64,000 bases of DNA from Haladaptatus salinisoli (GTDB lineage: Archaea > Halobacteriota > Halobacteria > Halobacteriales > Haladaptataceae): positions 992,001-1,056,000 of the forward strand of contig NZ_CP085327.1 of NCBI RefSeq assembly GCF_020614375.1. The letters are read 5' to 3'. The notes beneath the pieces were generated by a model. The model searched no databases. It saw only the letters and a list, made by a program, of their open reading frames with translations, and was not told the origin of the DNA. Below, piece by piece: positions 52,349-61,012 of the stretch (positions are counted from its first letter, which is position 1; every line of letters starts with the position of its first letter). Made by a program: the position numbers and the translations under genes.

Positions 52349-52563
52349 ACAGGCGACACGGACGCCGGGAGCATAACGGTTCGCCGTTGGTTACCGCGCC
52401 GCGTCGCTCGAATTTGCTCGGACCCGGACGGAGGTTTTATCCCGGACGGCGGGCCGAACGACGAGAGCGCGGTACCGCGCCGCGAACCGGACTCCGAACG
52501 AAACCGAGTAGTATCGGAGCATCCGTCACCGGATTTATCGACGTGGCGGGCGAAGGCTACGCC

Positions 52564-53364
52564 ATGGAACTCCGCGAACCCACTTCGGACGACACGGAGC
52601 GAATGCGCGAAGTCGCACAGAGCGCGATGACGACCTCCTACGCGCTCAGCCCGCAGCAGATCGAGACGATAGCCGAGGAGCAGTTCGGCGAGGAACGGCT
52701 GACGCGGACGTTCGACGACTCGGACGCCGTCGTCCTCGTCGCGGAGAGCGACGAGTGGGACACCGTCGTCGGCTTCGTCGTCGGCGAGCGCGACGGGTCG
52801 GAGGGCGAGGTGCGGTGGCTGATGGTCGACCCCGAGCACCGCGGCGCGGGGGTCGGCACCCAGTTGTTCGAGGCCGCCGTCGAATCGCTTCGGGAGAACG
52901 CGGAGCACGTCTCGGCGACGACCCTCGAAGCGAACACGGAGGGCCACGACTTCTTCGAGCAGTTCGGCTTAGAGCGGACGGACGAGCGGCGGGTCGATAT
53001 CGGCGACGAGTCGCTCGTGGAGTACGTCTACGTCGAGTCGGAGGCTGCCGACGAAGCGCCGACCGAAGCGGCCGAGGAGGGGGACGACCTTCCGAACGCG
53101 GAGACGCGCGACGGGGTGACGACCGCGACGACCGAGGACGGCGAGGAGGTGTACGTCGACCGCGACGAGGTGGAGTCGGGAACCGATGGACCCTTCTACG
53201 CCGCCTACACCGACGAGGAACACACCGAGCAGTTCGGCTACTACTGTAGCAACTGCGGCTCGTTGGACACGACGATGGACAACGTGGAGCGCATCGAGTG
53301 CGCCGAGTGCGGTAACACCCACGCCTCGCGCTCGAACGAGGAGTACGACGAGTCGTACCTCTAG
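52564..53364 (+). CDS. GNAT N-acetyltransferase fused to a C-terminal zinc ribbon
   Basis: A 266-residue protein. Residues 1-150 form a GNAT fold: RWLMVDPEHRGAGVGTQLFEAAVESLRENA contains the acetyl-CoA pyrophosphate loop R-G-x-G-V/x-G. An acidic linker of about 60 residues leads to a zinc ribbon CSNCGSLDTTMDNVERIECAECGN near the end. The zinc part may bind the protein or RNA target that gets acetylated (inference). ATG at 52564 follows a TATA-like GATTTATC (52530-52537). Confidence 0.85.
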   Translation: MELREPTSDDTERMREVAQSAMTTSYALSPQQIETIAEEQFGEERLTRTFDDSDAVVLVAESDEWDTVVGFVVGERDGSEGEVRWLMVDPEHRGAGVGTQLFEAAVESLRENAEHVSATTLEANTEGHDFFEQFGLERTDERRVDIGDESLVEYVYVESEAADEAPTEAAEEGDDLPNAETRDGVTTATTEDGEEVYVDRDEVESGTDGPFYAAYTDEEHTEQFGYYCSNCGSLDTTMDNVERIECAECGNTHASRSNEEYDESYL

Positions 53365-53469
53365 GGCGAACGACGGCGGGAGAGGGACGCGCCCCTCCGC
53401 TCGGCCGAGGCCGACTCCTTCCTGAGAGAAGACAGAAAAACTAAGTTTTCAATCCCGCTACTCGGTAGC

Positions 53470-54408
53470 GTGGATACAGACACCGCCCGTCCCGTCGTCA
53501 TCGCGCTCCTCTGCGTCCTCGCCATCTCCCTCGCCGCCGCGACGCTGAACTCGGCCGTGACCGAGGACGGCTCCGGCGGCACCGGGTTCGGCTCCGGTTC
53601 CGGCGGCACCGGATTCGGCGAGGAAAACCGGTCGTCCCCGTCCGGGGGACGCGGAGCGGCCCTGTCAGTGCCGATAGAACTCCCCTGTTACCCCGTTCTC
53701 GCGAGCGGCCCCGCGATACTCGCTATCGCGGGCGCGTTTCTCCTCCTCGTCGGCGTCGCCTACCGACGGAAAGGGCTCCTCGGCGCTTTCGCCATCGTCG
53801 GCCCCGTCGGCGTTCCGATACTGCTGGTTCACGCCCTGTTGACCGCGTGCACCGTCTCGGCTCCCCGCGGGTCGAAGGGCCGCTTACTCCCCTTCAACCG
53901 GAGCAACTTCTCGCTCCCGGGGGGCGGTTCCGGCGGCCTCGGCGACGGCGCGTCGACCGTGATGACGCCCTCGCTCGCGCTGTTCGTCGTCCTCGGAATC
54001 GCGCTCGTCGGGGCGGTCGTCCTCCTCGTGAAGAGCTCCGGCGGTAGCGAACCCGACACGCCGGCGAGCGAGGAGACGCCCGGCGAGGAGGACGTCGCCG
54101 CAGTCGGGCGGGCGGCGGGCGAGGCGGCGGACCGCATCGAGTCCGAGGCGAGCGTCGAGAACGAGGTGTACCGCGCGTGGCGCGAGATGACCCGCCACCT
54201 CGACGTGCGCGCCCCCGAATCGAGCACGCCCGGCGAGTTCGCCGCGGCGGCGGTCGACGCCGGAATGGGCCGGGAGGACGTGTCCGAACTGACGGCCGTC
54301 TTCGAGGAAGTCCGGTACGGCGGCGAGGACGCGACCGGCGACCGCGAGCGACGGGCCGTGTCCGCGCTCCGCCGAATCGAACGCCGCTACGCGGAGGACG
54401 AGCGATGA
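53470..54408 (+). CDS. DUF4129-domain membrane protein
   Basis: A 312-residue membrane protein, first gene of a four-gene operon. Segment 1 is the GTG-started signal-anchor VVIALLCVLAISLAAATLNSA; three more spans lie at about residues 78-95, 103-120 and 165-185. Glycine-rich loops (GGTGFGSGSGGTGFG) separate the first two. The C-terminal cytoplasmic domain EVYRAWREMTRHLDVRAPESSTPGEFAAAA is typical of DUF4129. GTG start with a TATA-like string 27 bases ahead. Probably part of a MoxR/DUF58 chaperone-like system. Confidence 0.82.
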   Translation: MDTDTARPVVIALLCVLAISLAAATLNSAVTEDGSGGTGFGSGSGGTGFGEENRSSPSGGRGAALSVPIELPCYPVLASGPAILAIAGAFLLLVGVAYRRKGLLGAFAIVGPVGVPILLVHALLTACTVSAPRGSKGRLLPFNRSNFSLPGGGSGGLGDGASTVMTPSLALFVVLGIALVGAVVLLVKSSGGSEPDTPASEETPGEEDVAAVGRAAGEAADRIESEASVENEVYRAWREMTRHLDVRAPESSTPGEFAAAAVDAGMGREDVSELTAVFEEVRYGGEDATGDRERRAVSALRRIERRYAEDER

Positions 54409-54974
54409 AGGACCGACCGATCCTCACGGCGGCCGGCATCCTCGCCGTCGGCTGGGGACTCGCGGTCGCGTTCGCGCCGGAGCTCGCGGCGGTGGTGCCG
54501 ACCGGGGATGTGTTCCTGAATCTCGTCGGGGTGTTGGCGCTCGTCCAAGGGCTCCGCGTCGTCCAGAGCAGACGCCGCCGCGACGTGGAAGGCGCGGCGA
54601 CGGGCGACCCGGAGACGAACGTGACGCATCCGACGCCGGGCCAGGAGTTCGACGAGCGCCTGCGAACCGTCCACTCCGGGTCGCGGTCGCAGCGCTTCCG
54701 GTCGCAGAAACGGCTCAGGCAGCACCTCGAACGGTCGCTCCTCGAGGCCATCGTCCAGCGCGAAGGCTGCTCGGAGGACGACGCGAAGGCGCGGGTAGAG
54801 ACCGGCGACTGGACGGACGACCCGTACGCCGCCGCGTTCCTCGGCGGCCCGTCCGCGCCTCGCCGCTCGTGGGGCGAGTGGCTTCGGCAGTCGTTCGGCG
54901 GCGAGACGACCTTCCAGCGGCGAGCGCGCCGAACCGCCGACGCCGTCACCGGCTACGTGGAGGACGACCGATGA
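54405..54974 (+). CDS. DUF7269-type membrane protein of the DUF58 operon
   Basis: A 189-residue protein with two N-terminal membrane segments (ILTAAGILAVGWGLAVAF and VFLNLVGVLALVQGL), then a basic stretch and a cytoplasmic helical domain (LEAIVQREGCSEDDAKARVETGDWTDDPYAAAFLG) rich in conserved aromatic and acidic residues. It overlaps the previous stop and the next start by ATGA. I call it DUF7269 from memory of the family next to DUF58 genes; there is no known function. Confidence 0.8.
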   Translation: MKDRPILTAAGILAVGWGLAVAFAPELAAVVPTGDVFLNLVGVLALVQGLRVVQSRRRRDVEGAATGDPETNVTHPTPGQEFDERLRTVHSGSRSQRFRSQKRLRQHLERSLLEAIVQREGCSEDDAKARVETGDWTDDPYAAAFLGGPSAPRRSWGEWLRQSFGGETTFQRRARRTADAVTGYVEDDR

Positions 54975-56242
54975 CCGTCCGCGAGACGAACCGCTGGCAC
55001 GGCGTGAGCGCGGTCGCGCTCCTCGCCGCGGCGGTCGGCGTGTTCGTCGGCAGTCCCGTCACGCTCCTCGTGGGCGTGGTCGGCGTCGCGTTCGCGGCCT
55101 ACGCGAGAACCGCGACGCCCCCGACGACCGACCTCGAACTGACGCGCACCGTGAGCGACGCGACCCCGGAACCGGGGGACGAGATTCGGGTCGAGGTGGC
55201 GGTCGAGAACGTCGGAGACGCGACCGTCCCCGACCTCCGCGTCATCGACGGCGTGCCCGAGGCGCTGGAGGTGACCTCCGGGTCGCCCCGACTCGGAACC
55301 GCGCTCCGTCCCGGCAAGCGGGCGGCGTTCGCCTACCGCGTCGAGGCGGTTCGCGGCGAACACGCCTTCGAACCGGCGCAGGTGCTCGCCCGCGACTTCA
55401 GCGGGGCCGTCGAGCGCGAGTTCGAGCTAGCTGACGAGACGGCGATAACGTGCACGCCCCGGCTCGCGGCGACGGCGGAGTCGGTTCCGCTCAGGGAACA
55501 GACGATTCGCCACACCGGGCGGGTGGCGACGCGCGAAGGCGGAACGGGCGTCGAGTTCCACGCCACCCGCGAGTACCGCCCCGGCGACCCACTCTCGCGC
55601 ATCGACTGGAACCGAAAGGCGCGGACGGGCGAACTGACGACGGTCGAGTTCCGCGAGGAGCAGACCGCCACCGTCGTTCTGCTCGTGGACACGCGAGCGA
55701 AGGCGTATCTCGCGACCGACGTCGACGACCCCGGCGCGGTCGAGCACGCGGTCCGCGCCGCCGGCGACGCGTTCAGCGCCCTGCTCGACAACGGCGACCG
55801 CGTCGGAATCGCCGCGTTCGGCCCCGAAGAGGCGTGGCTGTCGCCCGGCACGGGAACGTACCACCGGGCGGAAGCGCGGGAACTCCTCTCGCACGCGGAC
55901 GCCTTCGCGCTCGAACCGCCGACCGGGACGTTCTACTCGACGCTGCGGATGCGGTGGCTCCTTCGGCGGCTTCCGACGGACGCGCAGGTGGTGTTCTTCT
56001 CGCCGCTCTGCGACCGCTTCGCGCCGGAAGTGGCTCGGCGGATCGACGCCGGCGGCCACGCCGTGACCGTCATCAGCCCCGACCCGACCGGCGACGCGAC
56101 CCCCGGACAGCGACTCGCTCGGGCGGAGCGACTCCGCCGACTCCAGTCGCTCCGGGCCGGCGGACTGCGGGTCGTCGACTGGGACGCCGACGAGTCGCTC
56201 GGCGTGGCGCTGGCCCGTGCGAACCGGAGGTGGCTCCGATGA
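54971..56242 (+). CDS. DUF58-domain protein (von Willebrand-like, MoxR partner)
   Basis: A 423-residue protein. Two membrane segments near the N-terminus (SAVALLAAAVGVFVGSPVTLLVGVVGVAFAAYA) are followed by an immunoglobulin-like domain (EIRVEVAVENVGDATVPDLRVIDGVPE) and then the DUF58/vWA-like region. The DUF58 signature EFHATREYRPGDPLSRIDWNRKARTGELTTVEFREEQ is complete. vWA-type domains in this group bind metal via DxS-like loops (LVDTRA) and act with MoxR AAA ATPases to assemble membrane or cofactor enzymes. It overlaps both neighbours. Confidence 0.9.
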   Translation: MTVRETNRWHGVSAVALLAAAVGVFVGSPVTLLVGVVGVAFAAYARTATPPTTDLELTRTVSDATPEPGDEIRVEVAVENVGDATVPDLRVIDGVPEALEVTSGSPRLGTALRPGKRAAFAYRVEAVRGEHAFEPAQVLARDFSGAVEREFELADETAITCTPRLAATAESVPLREQTIRHTGRVATREGGTGVEFHATREYRPGDPLSRIDWNRKARTGELTTVEFREEQTATVVLLVDTRAKAYLATDVDDPGAVEHAVRAAGDAFSALLDNGDRVGIAAFGPEEAWLSPGTGTYHRAEARELLSHADAFALEPPTGTFYSTLRMRWLLRRLPTDAQVVFFSPLCDRFAPEVARRIDAGGHAVTVISPDPTGDATPGQRLARAERLRRLQSLRAGGLRVVDWDADESLGVALARANRRWLR

Positions 56243-56736
56243 GCGAGATAGACCGCTCGCCCGCCCGTGCGAGCCAACTGCTCGCCGTCATCGCGGGCTC
56301 CGTCGCGCTCGGCGCGAGCGCGTTCGTCGGCGGAAGCGGCGCGCTCGCCGGGTTGCTCGGGTTGGCGCTCGTCGCCCTCGGCGTCGTCCGAGGGTCGCGC
56401 CGCGGGGTGACCGTCGGGAGTTTCGCCCTCCTGTGCGGCGTGCTCGCGGGCGGACTCGTCTCGGCCCCCGCCGAACTCCTGATTCCCGGGGCGATGGCGA
56501 CGGTGCTCGCGTGGGACTTCGGCGAGCAGGCCATCAACGTCGGCGAGCAACTGGGCCGCGAGGCGGACACCCAGCGCCTCGAACTCACCCACGCCGCCGC
56601 GAGCACCGTGGTCGCGGTCTCGGCGGGCGGCGTGGGCTACGGGATGTACCTGCTCGGAAGCGGCGGGCAACCGATGACCGCGCTGGTGTCCCTGCTCATC
56701 GCGGCGCTGGCGCTCACGTCGGCGCTCCGGGCGTGA
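56239..56736 (+). CDS. DUF7519-type membrane protein of the DUF58 operon
   Basis: A 165-residue membrane protein with five or six spans (LLAVIAGSVALGASAFVGGSGAL, LLGLALVALGVV, SFALLCGVLAGGLVSAPAELL and others). A single central loop, DFGEQAINVGEQLGREADTQRLELTHAAAS, is polar. It is the last gene of the operon and overlaps the DUF58 gene by ATGA. Family name recalled as DUF7519; role unknown. Confidence 0.78.
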   Translation: MSEIDRSPARASQLLAVIAGSVALGASAFVGGSGALAGLLGLALVALGVVRGSRRGVTVGSFALLCGVLAGGLVSAPAELLIPGAMATVLAWDFGEQAINVGEQLGREADTQRLELTHAAASTVVAVSAGGVGYGMYLLGSGGQPMTALVSLLIAALALTSALRA

Positions 56737-56814
56737 ATCGTCTTTTCCGAAGACGCTTTCGACGAGGGGATTTCGACGGAGACGACCCTACTCGTCCGAG
56801 GTTGCAGAAGACGT

Positions 56815-57408
56815 ATGACGGGTGTCGCCGACACGGAATTCATGCCCGGAGCATACGCACAGAGCGGCGAGCGCATCACACTCCGGACGGTCGAACGGGA
56901 GGATATTTCGTTCGTCCAGCGCGCGCTGACGAACCCCGAACTCCGCTATCCGATCGGCAACCCGGTTATGAATCGGGAGCGACTCGAGGAACACGTCGAG
57001 GACGACGATTCCGACCGGTTCCTCGTCTGTCTGGAGGAGGGAGCGGCGAGTCCGGGGCAACCCGACGAGGCCGACGCCGACGTGACGCGCATCGGCGGAG
57101 TGACCGTCACGGACGCCGATTGGAAACGCCCGGAACTCGGCTACTGGCTCGTCCCGGAGGTGCACGGCCGAGGCTACGGCAAGGAGGCCGTCTCGCTGGT
57201 CATCGAGTACGTCTTTCGAACGTACGACACCCCCGCCGTGGGCGCGGAAGCCTTCGATTTCAACGACGCCTCCCGCGGCCTGCTGGAGTCGCTCGGGTTC
57301 GCCGAGGAGGGCCGCCGCCGGAAGTACATGTTCGTCGACGGCGAGCACCGCGACATGGTTCAGTACGGACTCCTCCGTCGGGAGTGGCGCGAGCGGGAAC
57401 GAGAATAG
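56815..57408 (+). CDS. GNAT N-acetyltransferase (RimJ/RimL type)
   Basis: A 197-residue acetyltransferase. RITLRTVEREDISFVQRALTNPELRYPIG is the RimJ/RimL-type opening; the cofactor loop is YWLVPEVHGRGYGKEAVSLVIEYVF, and the last strand is GFAEEGRRRKYMFVDGEHRDMVQYGLL. Start at 56815 or 56842; I keep the first. It lies between the DUF58 operon and the convergent MoxR gene and looks independent of both. Confidence 0.9.
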   Translation: MTGVADTEFMPGAYAQSGERITLRTVEREDISFVQRALTNPELRYPIGNPVMNRERLEEHVEDDDSDRFLVCLEEGAASPGQPDEADADVTRIGGVTVTDADWKRPELGYWLVPEVHGRGYGKEAVSLVIEYVFRTYDTPAVGAEAFDFNDASRGLLESLGFAEEGRRRKYMFVDGEHRDMVQYGLLRREWRERERE

Positions 57409-57446
57409 TCGTTGCGGCGGGCGATTCGAGCGCGTTCGGTTCTATC

Positions 57447-58397
57447 TCACTCCACCGTCGGCACGGGCACGCCGTCCAGCACGGCCTCGATTATCTCGTC
57501 TTTCCGGACGTTGTTCACCTTCGCGTCCGGGGTGAGGACGACGCGGTGGGTGAGCACGGGGTAGGCGACGCGCTTCACGTCGTCGGGGGTGACGAACTCC
57601 CGACCCTGCATGGCGGCGCGGGCGCGGGAGGCCTCGAAGAGGCGCTGGGTTCCGCGAGGGGAGACGCCGACCTCGACCCGGCGGTCGTCGCGCGTCTCGC
57701 GGGCGACGGCGGCCATGTACTCCAGCAGGTCCTCCTCGACGCGCACCGACTCGGGGACGGACTGGAGGTCGGTGACCGACCGGTTGTCGAGGACGCTCTC
57801 GATGCTGGGGCTCTGGCTGTGGCGGTCGGCCCGGCGGCGCAGGAGTTCGATTTCGCCGTCCATGTCGGGGTAGCCGAGGCTCGTCTTGACGGCGAAGCGG
57901 TCGACCTGCGCCTCGGGGAGCGGGAACGTCCCCTCCTGCTCGACGGGGTTCTGCGTGGCGATGACGAAGAACGGGTCGGGGAGTTCGCGGGTGTCGCCGT
58001 CCACCGTCACCTGCTGTTCTTCCATGGCTTCGAGGAGAGCGGCCTGCGTCTTCGGCGGCGCGCGGTTGATCTCGTCCGCGAGGACGACGTTGGCGAAGAT
58101 GGGGCCCTCGTTGAACTCGAACTGGCGGTCCTGCTCGTTGAAGACGTGGGTGCCGGTCACGTCCGCCGGGAGCAGGTCGGGCGTGAACTGCACGCGGCTG
58201 AACGAGAGGCCGAGCGCGGAGGCGAAACTCCGCGCCGTGAGGGTCTTTCCGGTTCCGGGCACGTCCTCCAGCAGAACGTGGCCCTGGGCCATGACGCCGA
58301 GGAGGACCGTTTCGAGGAACTCGCGGTCGGCGATGACGGCGGTACCGACCGCGTCGAGGACGGATTCGCTCTTCGCGTTCGCGTCTGTAACGTCCAT
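57447..58397 (-). CDS. MoxR-family AAA+ ATPase
   Basis: A 316-residue AAA+ protein. Walker A is LLEDVPGTGKTLTARSFA, Walker B VVLADEINRAPPKTQAALLEAMEE, and sensor 1 FFVIATQNPVEQEGTFPLPEAQVDRF. The lid ends in GVSPRGTQRLFEASRARAAMQGREFVTPDDVKRVAYPVLTHRVVL. It is the usual partner of DUF58 proteins. ATG 58397 is chosen because an A/T-rich TATA box lies 27 bases ahead; an ATG at 58418 is closer to it. It lies on the strand opposite the DUF58 operon, with a GNAT gene in between. Confidence 0.93.
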   Translation of the reverse strand: MDVTDANAKSESVLDAVGTAVIADREFLETVLLGVMAQGHVLLEDVPGTGKTLTARSFASALGLSFSRVQFTPDLLPADVTGTHVFNEQDRQFEFNEGPIFANVVLADEINRAPPKTQAALLEAMEEQQVTVDGDTRELPDPFFVIATQNPVEQEGTFPLPEAQVDRFAVKTSLGYPDMDGEIELLRRRADRHSQSPSIESVLDNRSVTDLQSVPESVRVEEDLLEYMAAVARETRDDRRVEVGVSPRGTQRLFEASRARAAMQGREFVTPDDVKRVAYPVLTHRVVLTPDAKVNNVRKDEIIEAVLDGVPVPTVE

Positions 58398-58420
58398 GAT
58401 ATCTTTCCCAACGGCCATCA

Positions 58421-58430
58421 ATTTTAATTT
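58421..58430 (-). promoter_or_regulatory. TATA box of the moxR-like gene
   Basis: On the minus strand AAATTAAAAT is centred about 28 bases before the ATG at 58397, a strong haloarchaeal TATA element for a leaderless mRNA. This also argues for 58397 rather than 58418 as the start. Confidence 0.65.
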
Positions 58431-58499
58431 GATGGTCGGAGGGATTTCGGTTCCGCGAATCGAAACCCATAAAACGAACAGCGGGGTAGGTTTGGGTGA

Positions 58500-58584
58500 G
58501 CCGAGATAGCCTAGCCCGGCCAAGGCGGCAGATTCGAAATCTGCTGTCCTCACGGACACGGGAGTTCAAATCTCCCTCTCGGCG
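58500..58584 (+). tRNA. tRNA-Ser (anticodon CGA)
   Basis: An 85-base class II tRNA. Acceptor GCCGAGA pairs with TCTCGGC (58577-58583), with discriminator G at 58584. The D arm GCC/GGC, the anticodon stem GCAGA/TCTGC around loop TTCGAAA (anticodon CGA, codon UCG), the long variable arm TGTCC/GGACA, and the T arm GGGAG/CTCCC with loop TTCAAAT all fold. No intron and no encoded CCA end. Confidence 0.95.
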
Positions 58585-58735
58585 TTTCTCTCGGAACAAT
58601 CCGGCGAGCACCGCGTAGCGCGTGCTCGCCCGAGTCGAGTGAGAAAACGCACGAGGAGATTTCGAACGACGGAAGAGGCAGTCTCGCCCTCGGCGAGGAA
58701 GCTTCTTCGGGTGGTTCAAATCTCCCTCTCGGCGT
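58564..58735. repeat. 22-base direct repeat of the tRNA-Ser 3' end (attachment-site-like)
   Basis: The last 21 bases of the tRNA plus one flanking base (58564-58585) are repeated exactly at 58714-58735, 150 bases further on. Such duplications arise when an element integrates at a tRNA 3' end. The interval holds no gene, only a 9-bp hairpin, GGCGAGCAC/GTGCTCGCC (58603-58611 with 58622-58630). It looks like the scar of an element that was lost, or a very small mobile unit. Confidence 0.65.
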
Positions 58736-58818
58736 CATTCTCCGAGCGTAAAACGACCAGTCGAAACTTCGCGAGCCACGGTGAGCGACCGTCGAGACCC
58801 CGCCGTCCCGACGTTCCG

Positions 58819-59730
58819 TTACGCTTCGTCGCGCCAGTCGTAGCGCTCCACGGCGCGGTCGGCCCGCGACGAGAGCCCGGCGGGGTTTCGAGCGTCGCTC
58901 CGGTCGCGGACGCGGGCGAGGGCACCGTCCTTGGTGCCGACGGCGATGCCCTTACAGACGCGCTTTCCGCAACTCGCCCAGAAGGAGGGTTCGGCGTCGC
59001 CCGACGCGACCTCCCGACCGGTCTTGCGGGCGTCGGTGGCGGCGTCGCGGAGCGTCCGCCGGAAGACGGTCAGGCGCGGCCCGTAGTTTTTGACCATGCG
59101 GTAGGCGAGCGACCGATACTTCACGTCCCACTCGCGCTCGATTCCGTCGTCGGCCGACTCGTCGTGGCGCACGCTCGCCGTCGGTTTCCACGCGACCGTT
59201 CGCCCCAGTCCTGCGAGCCGATGGGCGCAGTCGCGCGCGCCGCCGGTTCGGAGGTTCTCGTCGAACCCGTCCACCGCCTCAACGGCGTCGCGGGTGAACG
59301 CGACGTTCTGGCCCGCGAAGTAGGTCACGTCCCGCCCTGCGATCGCCCGCGTCTCGACCGTCTGGGTCGTCACGCCCGCCCGCACCGGTCGGTGAATCGG
59401 TCCGGTCACCACGTCGCTGTCCGCCGTCACGGCCTCCTCGACGCCGTCGTACCACGACGCCTCGACCGTCACGTCCTGTCCGACGAGCGCGATCACGTCG
59501 CCGGTCGCTTCCGCGATACCGGCGTTCCGCGCGACGTTGAGGTTTCGGTCGGATATCTCGACCAGCGTGCTCACGTCGTCGCGGTCGCACACCATCCCGG
59601 TCGTCCCGTCCGCGGAGGGTCCGTTGACCACGACCACCTCGGCGTCGGGCGCGTGACGAGCGAGCGCGTCGAGGCAGTCGCTCAGTGGTTCGCGACCGTT
59701 CAGCGTCGGAACCACCACGGACAGGTTCAT
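58819..59730 (-). CDS. Glycosyltransferase family 2 (GT-A fold)
   Basis: A 303-residue glycosyltransferase. The N-terminal motif is LSVVVPTLNGREPLSDCLDALARHAPD, then VVVNGPSADGTTG with the first Asp of the donor site and NVARNAGIAEATGDVIALVGQDVTVEASWY, where the DxD motif is altered to QDV. FDENLRTGGARDCAHRLAGLG is the acceptor region. A C-terminal basic helix region follows. ATG at 59730. It probably adds a sugar to a membrane-linked glycan; partners unknown. Confidence 0.88.
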   Translation of the reverse strand: MNLSVVVPTLNGREPLSDCLDALARHAPDAEVVVVNGPSADGTTGMVCDRDDVSTLVEISDRNLNVARNAGIAEATGDVIALVGQDVTVEASWYDGVEEAVTADSDVVTGPIHRPVRAGVTTQTVETRAIAGRDVTYFAGQNVAFTRDAVEAVDGFDENLRTGGARDCAHRLAGLGRTVAWKPTASVRHDESADDGIEREWDVKYRSLAYRMVKNYGPRLTVFRRTLRDAATDARKTGREVASGDAEPSFWASCGKRVCKGIAVGTKDGALARVRDRSDARNPAGLSSRADRAVERYDWRDEA

Positions 59731-59790
59731 ACCCGCTTTTCAGATACCGAGTACGTAAAAGCGGTTCGGCACGCGCCCCCCTCGCCGGAA

Positions 59791-60498
59791 TCACTCGACG
59801 CGGGTGTTCCAGTAGGAGACGGACGCGAGCGGGTCGCCGAGGATCGTCTCGCCGATGGCGGTGTCCATGTCTCTGATGGGCTCAGCGACCGCGTCCGGAA
59901 TCTTGCGATAGAAGCCGTAGGGGAGTATCCAGTCGTGTTCGGCGTCGACCAGCGCGAGACCGGTGTCGGCCAGCAGTTTCTCCACGTCGTCCAGCGAGTA
60001 GAGCCGCGAGCCCATGGGGAGGAGCCAGTTGTAGATGCTCCGCGTGCTCGGCCCGGCGAACGTGTCGAAGAAGACCTGCTCGTTGGAGACGCGGCACATC
60101 TCGCTCAAGAACGACACCGGCGCGTCGGCGAGGTGGAAAAACCGCATGGCGAACACGGTGTCGAAGTGGTCGTCGGGAAACGGGAGTCGGGCCGCGTCGC
60201 CGCGCATGAACTCCAAGTGGTCCGCGACGCCCGCGTTCCGCGCCTTGTGGCGTCCCTGCTGGAGCATGGCCGACGAGATGTCCAGACCGACGATGTCGGC
60301 CCCGCGTTCGGCGAGCATGACCGTGAACCGGCCGGTTCCGCAGGCGATTTCGAGGACGCGCTTACCGTCGACCCGCCCGACGGCGTCGAGGACGGCTTGC
60401 TTTTCGCGCCGGTCGATAAGCCGTCCGCCGCGGGAAAATCGCTTCTCTTCGTATTCCTCGGCCACCTCGGTCGCTTGGTACCACTCCTGCCCCTTCAC
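59791..60498 (-). CDS. Class I SAM-dependent methyltransferase
   Basis: A 235-residue methyltransferase. Motif I is VLEIACGTGRFTVMLAERGADIVGLDIS, motif II EFMRGDAARLPFPDDHFDTVFAMRFFHLADAP. The fold is UbiE-like (methyltransf_11). The C-terminal part FRYI-like region is absent; the protein ends ASVSYWNTRVE. GTG start at 60498. Substrate unknown; 60 bases downstream of it lies the GT2 gene on the same strand, so the two may work together. Confidence 0.9.
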   Translation of the reverse strand: MKGQEWYQATEVAEEYEEKRFSRGGRLIDRREKQAVLDAVGRVDGKRVLEIACGTGRFTVMLAERGADIVGLDISSAMLQQGRHKARNAGVADHLEFMRGDAARLPFPDDHFDTVFAMRFFHLADAPVSFLSEMCRVSNEQVFFDTFAGPSTRSIYNWLLPMGSRLYSLDDVEKLLADTGLALVDAEHDWILPYGFYRKIPDAVAEPIRDMDTAIGETILGDPLASVSYWNTRVE

Positions 60499-60617
60499 AC
60501 TTCTCTCACAATGGTGTACTTCCCCCGGTGCATAAAACGATACTGAAAGCGGTTAAGCGGCCGGGCGAGGGCGAACGACTTTGGGTATCGCTGGCATACG
60601 GAGTGTCGGGGTTTTCG

Positions 60618-60776
60618 ATGCCAACGTGCAATCACTGCGGCGGCGAGTTCAGCGCGGACGACCTCGTCCGCCACGAGTACGAGAGAACGGTCATCGTCCA
60701 CTGTCCCGACTGCGGCTACGTCCTCGGGACGTACAACCGCCACAGCGAGCCGCCGAAAACCGACCGACGAGTGTAG
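60618..60776 (+). CDS. Small zinc-ribbon protein (CPxCG type)
   Basis: A 52-residue protein with two zinc knuckles: CNHCGGEF at the N-terminus and CPDCGYVLGTYN at the centre. Such tiny CxxC/CPxCG proteins are common and conserved in haloarchaea and often regulate surface or motility traits. ATG at 60618; the open frame extends upstream without homology. Too short to name further. Confidence 0.75.
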   Translation: MPTCNHCGGEFSADDLVRHEYERTVIVHCPDCGYVLGTYNRHSEPPKTDRRV

Positions 60777-61012
60777 CCGTTCGCCGCGACGCGGACCGAA
60801 TTCGGACGGCGCACGGCCGCTCCTCGCCGAGGTTCGGGTACTCCTCTCGACCGCTTCGCCGCGAACCGGAGCGTGACGAGCGACCGAACGGCGGAGCAGT
60901 CCGCCCGACGTGTCGAACCGCTCCGGAGCAATATAATCACGATTAAGGTGTTGGTATTGTATAGACACGCATATAGCCAAGTTTTACCATCTCACCGCGG
61001 TCGTGTGGTAGT

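Noticed and set aside
58550-58738. A 62-residue protein with repeated TPRGRFE-type sequence (minus strand)
   Set aside because: It is the reverse translation of the tRNA-Ser 3' end and its duplicate, not a gene.
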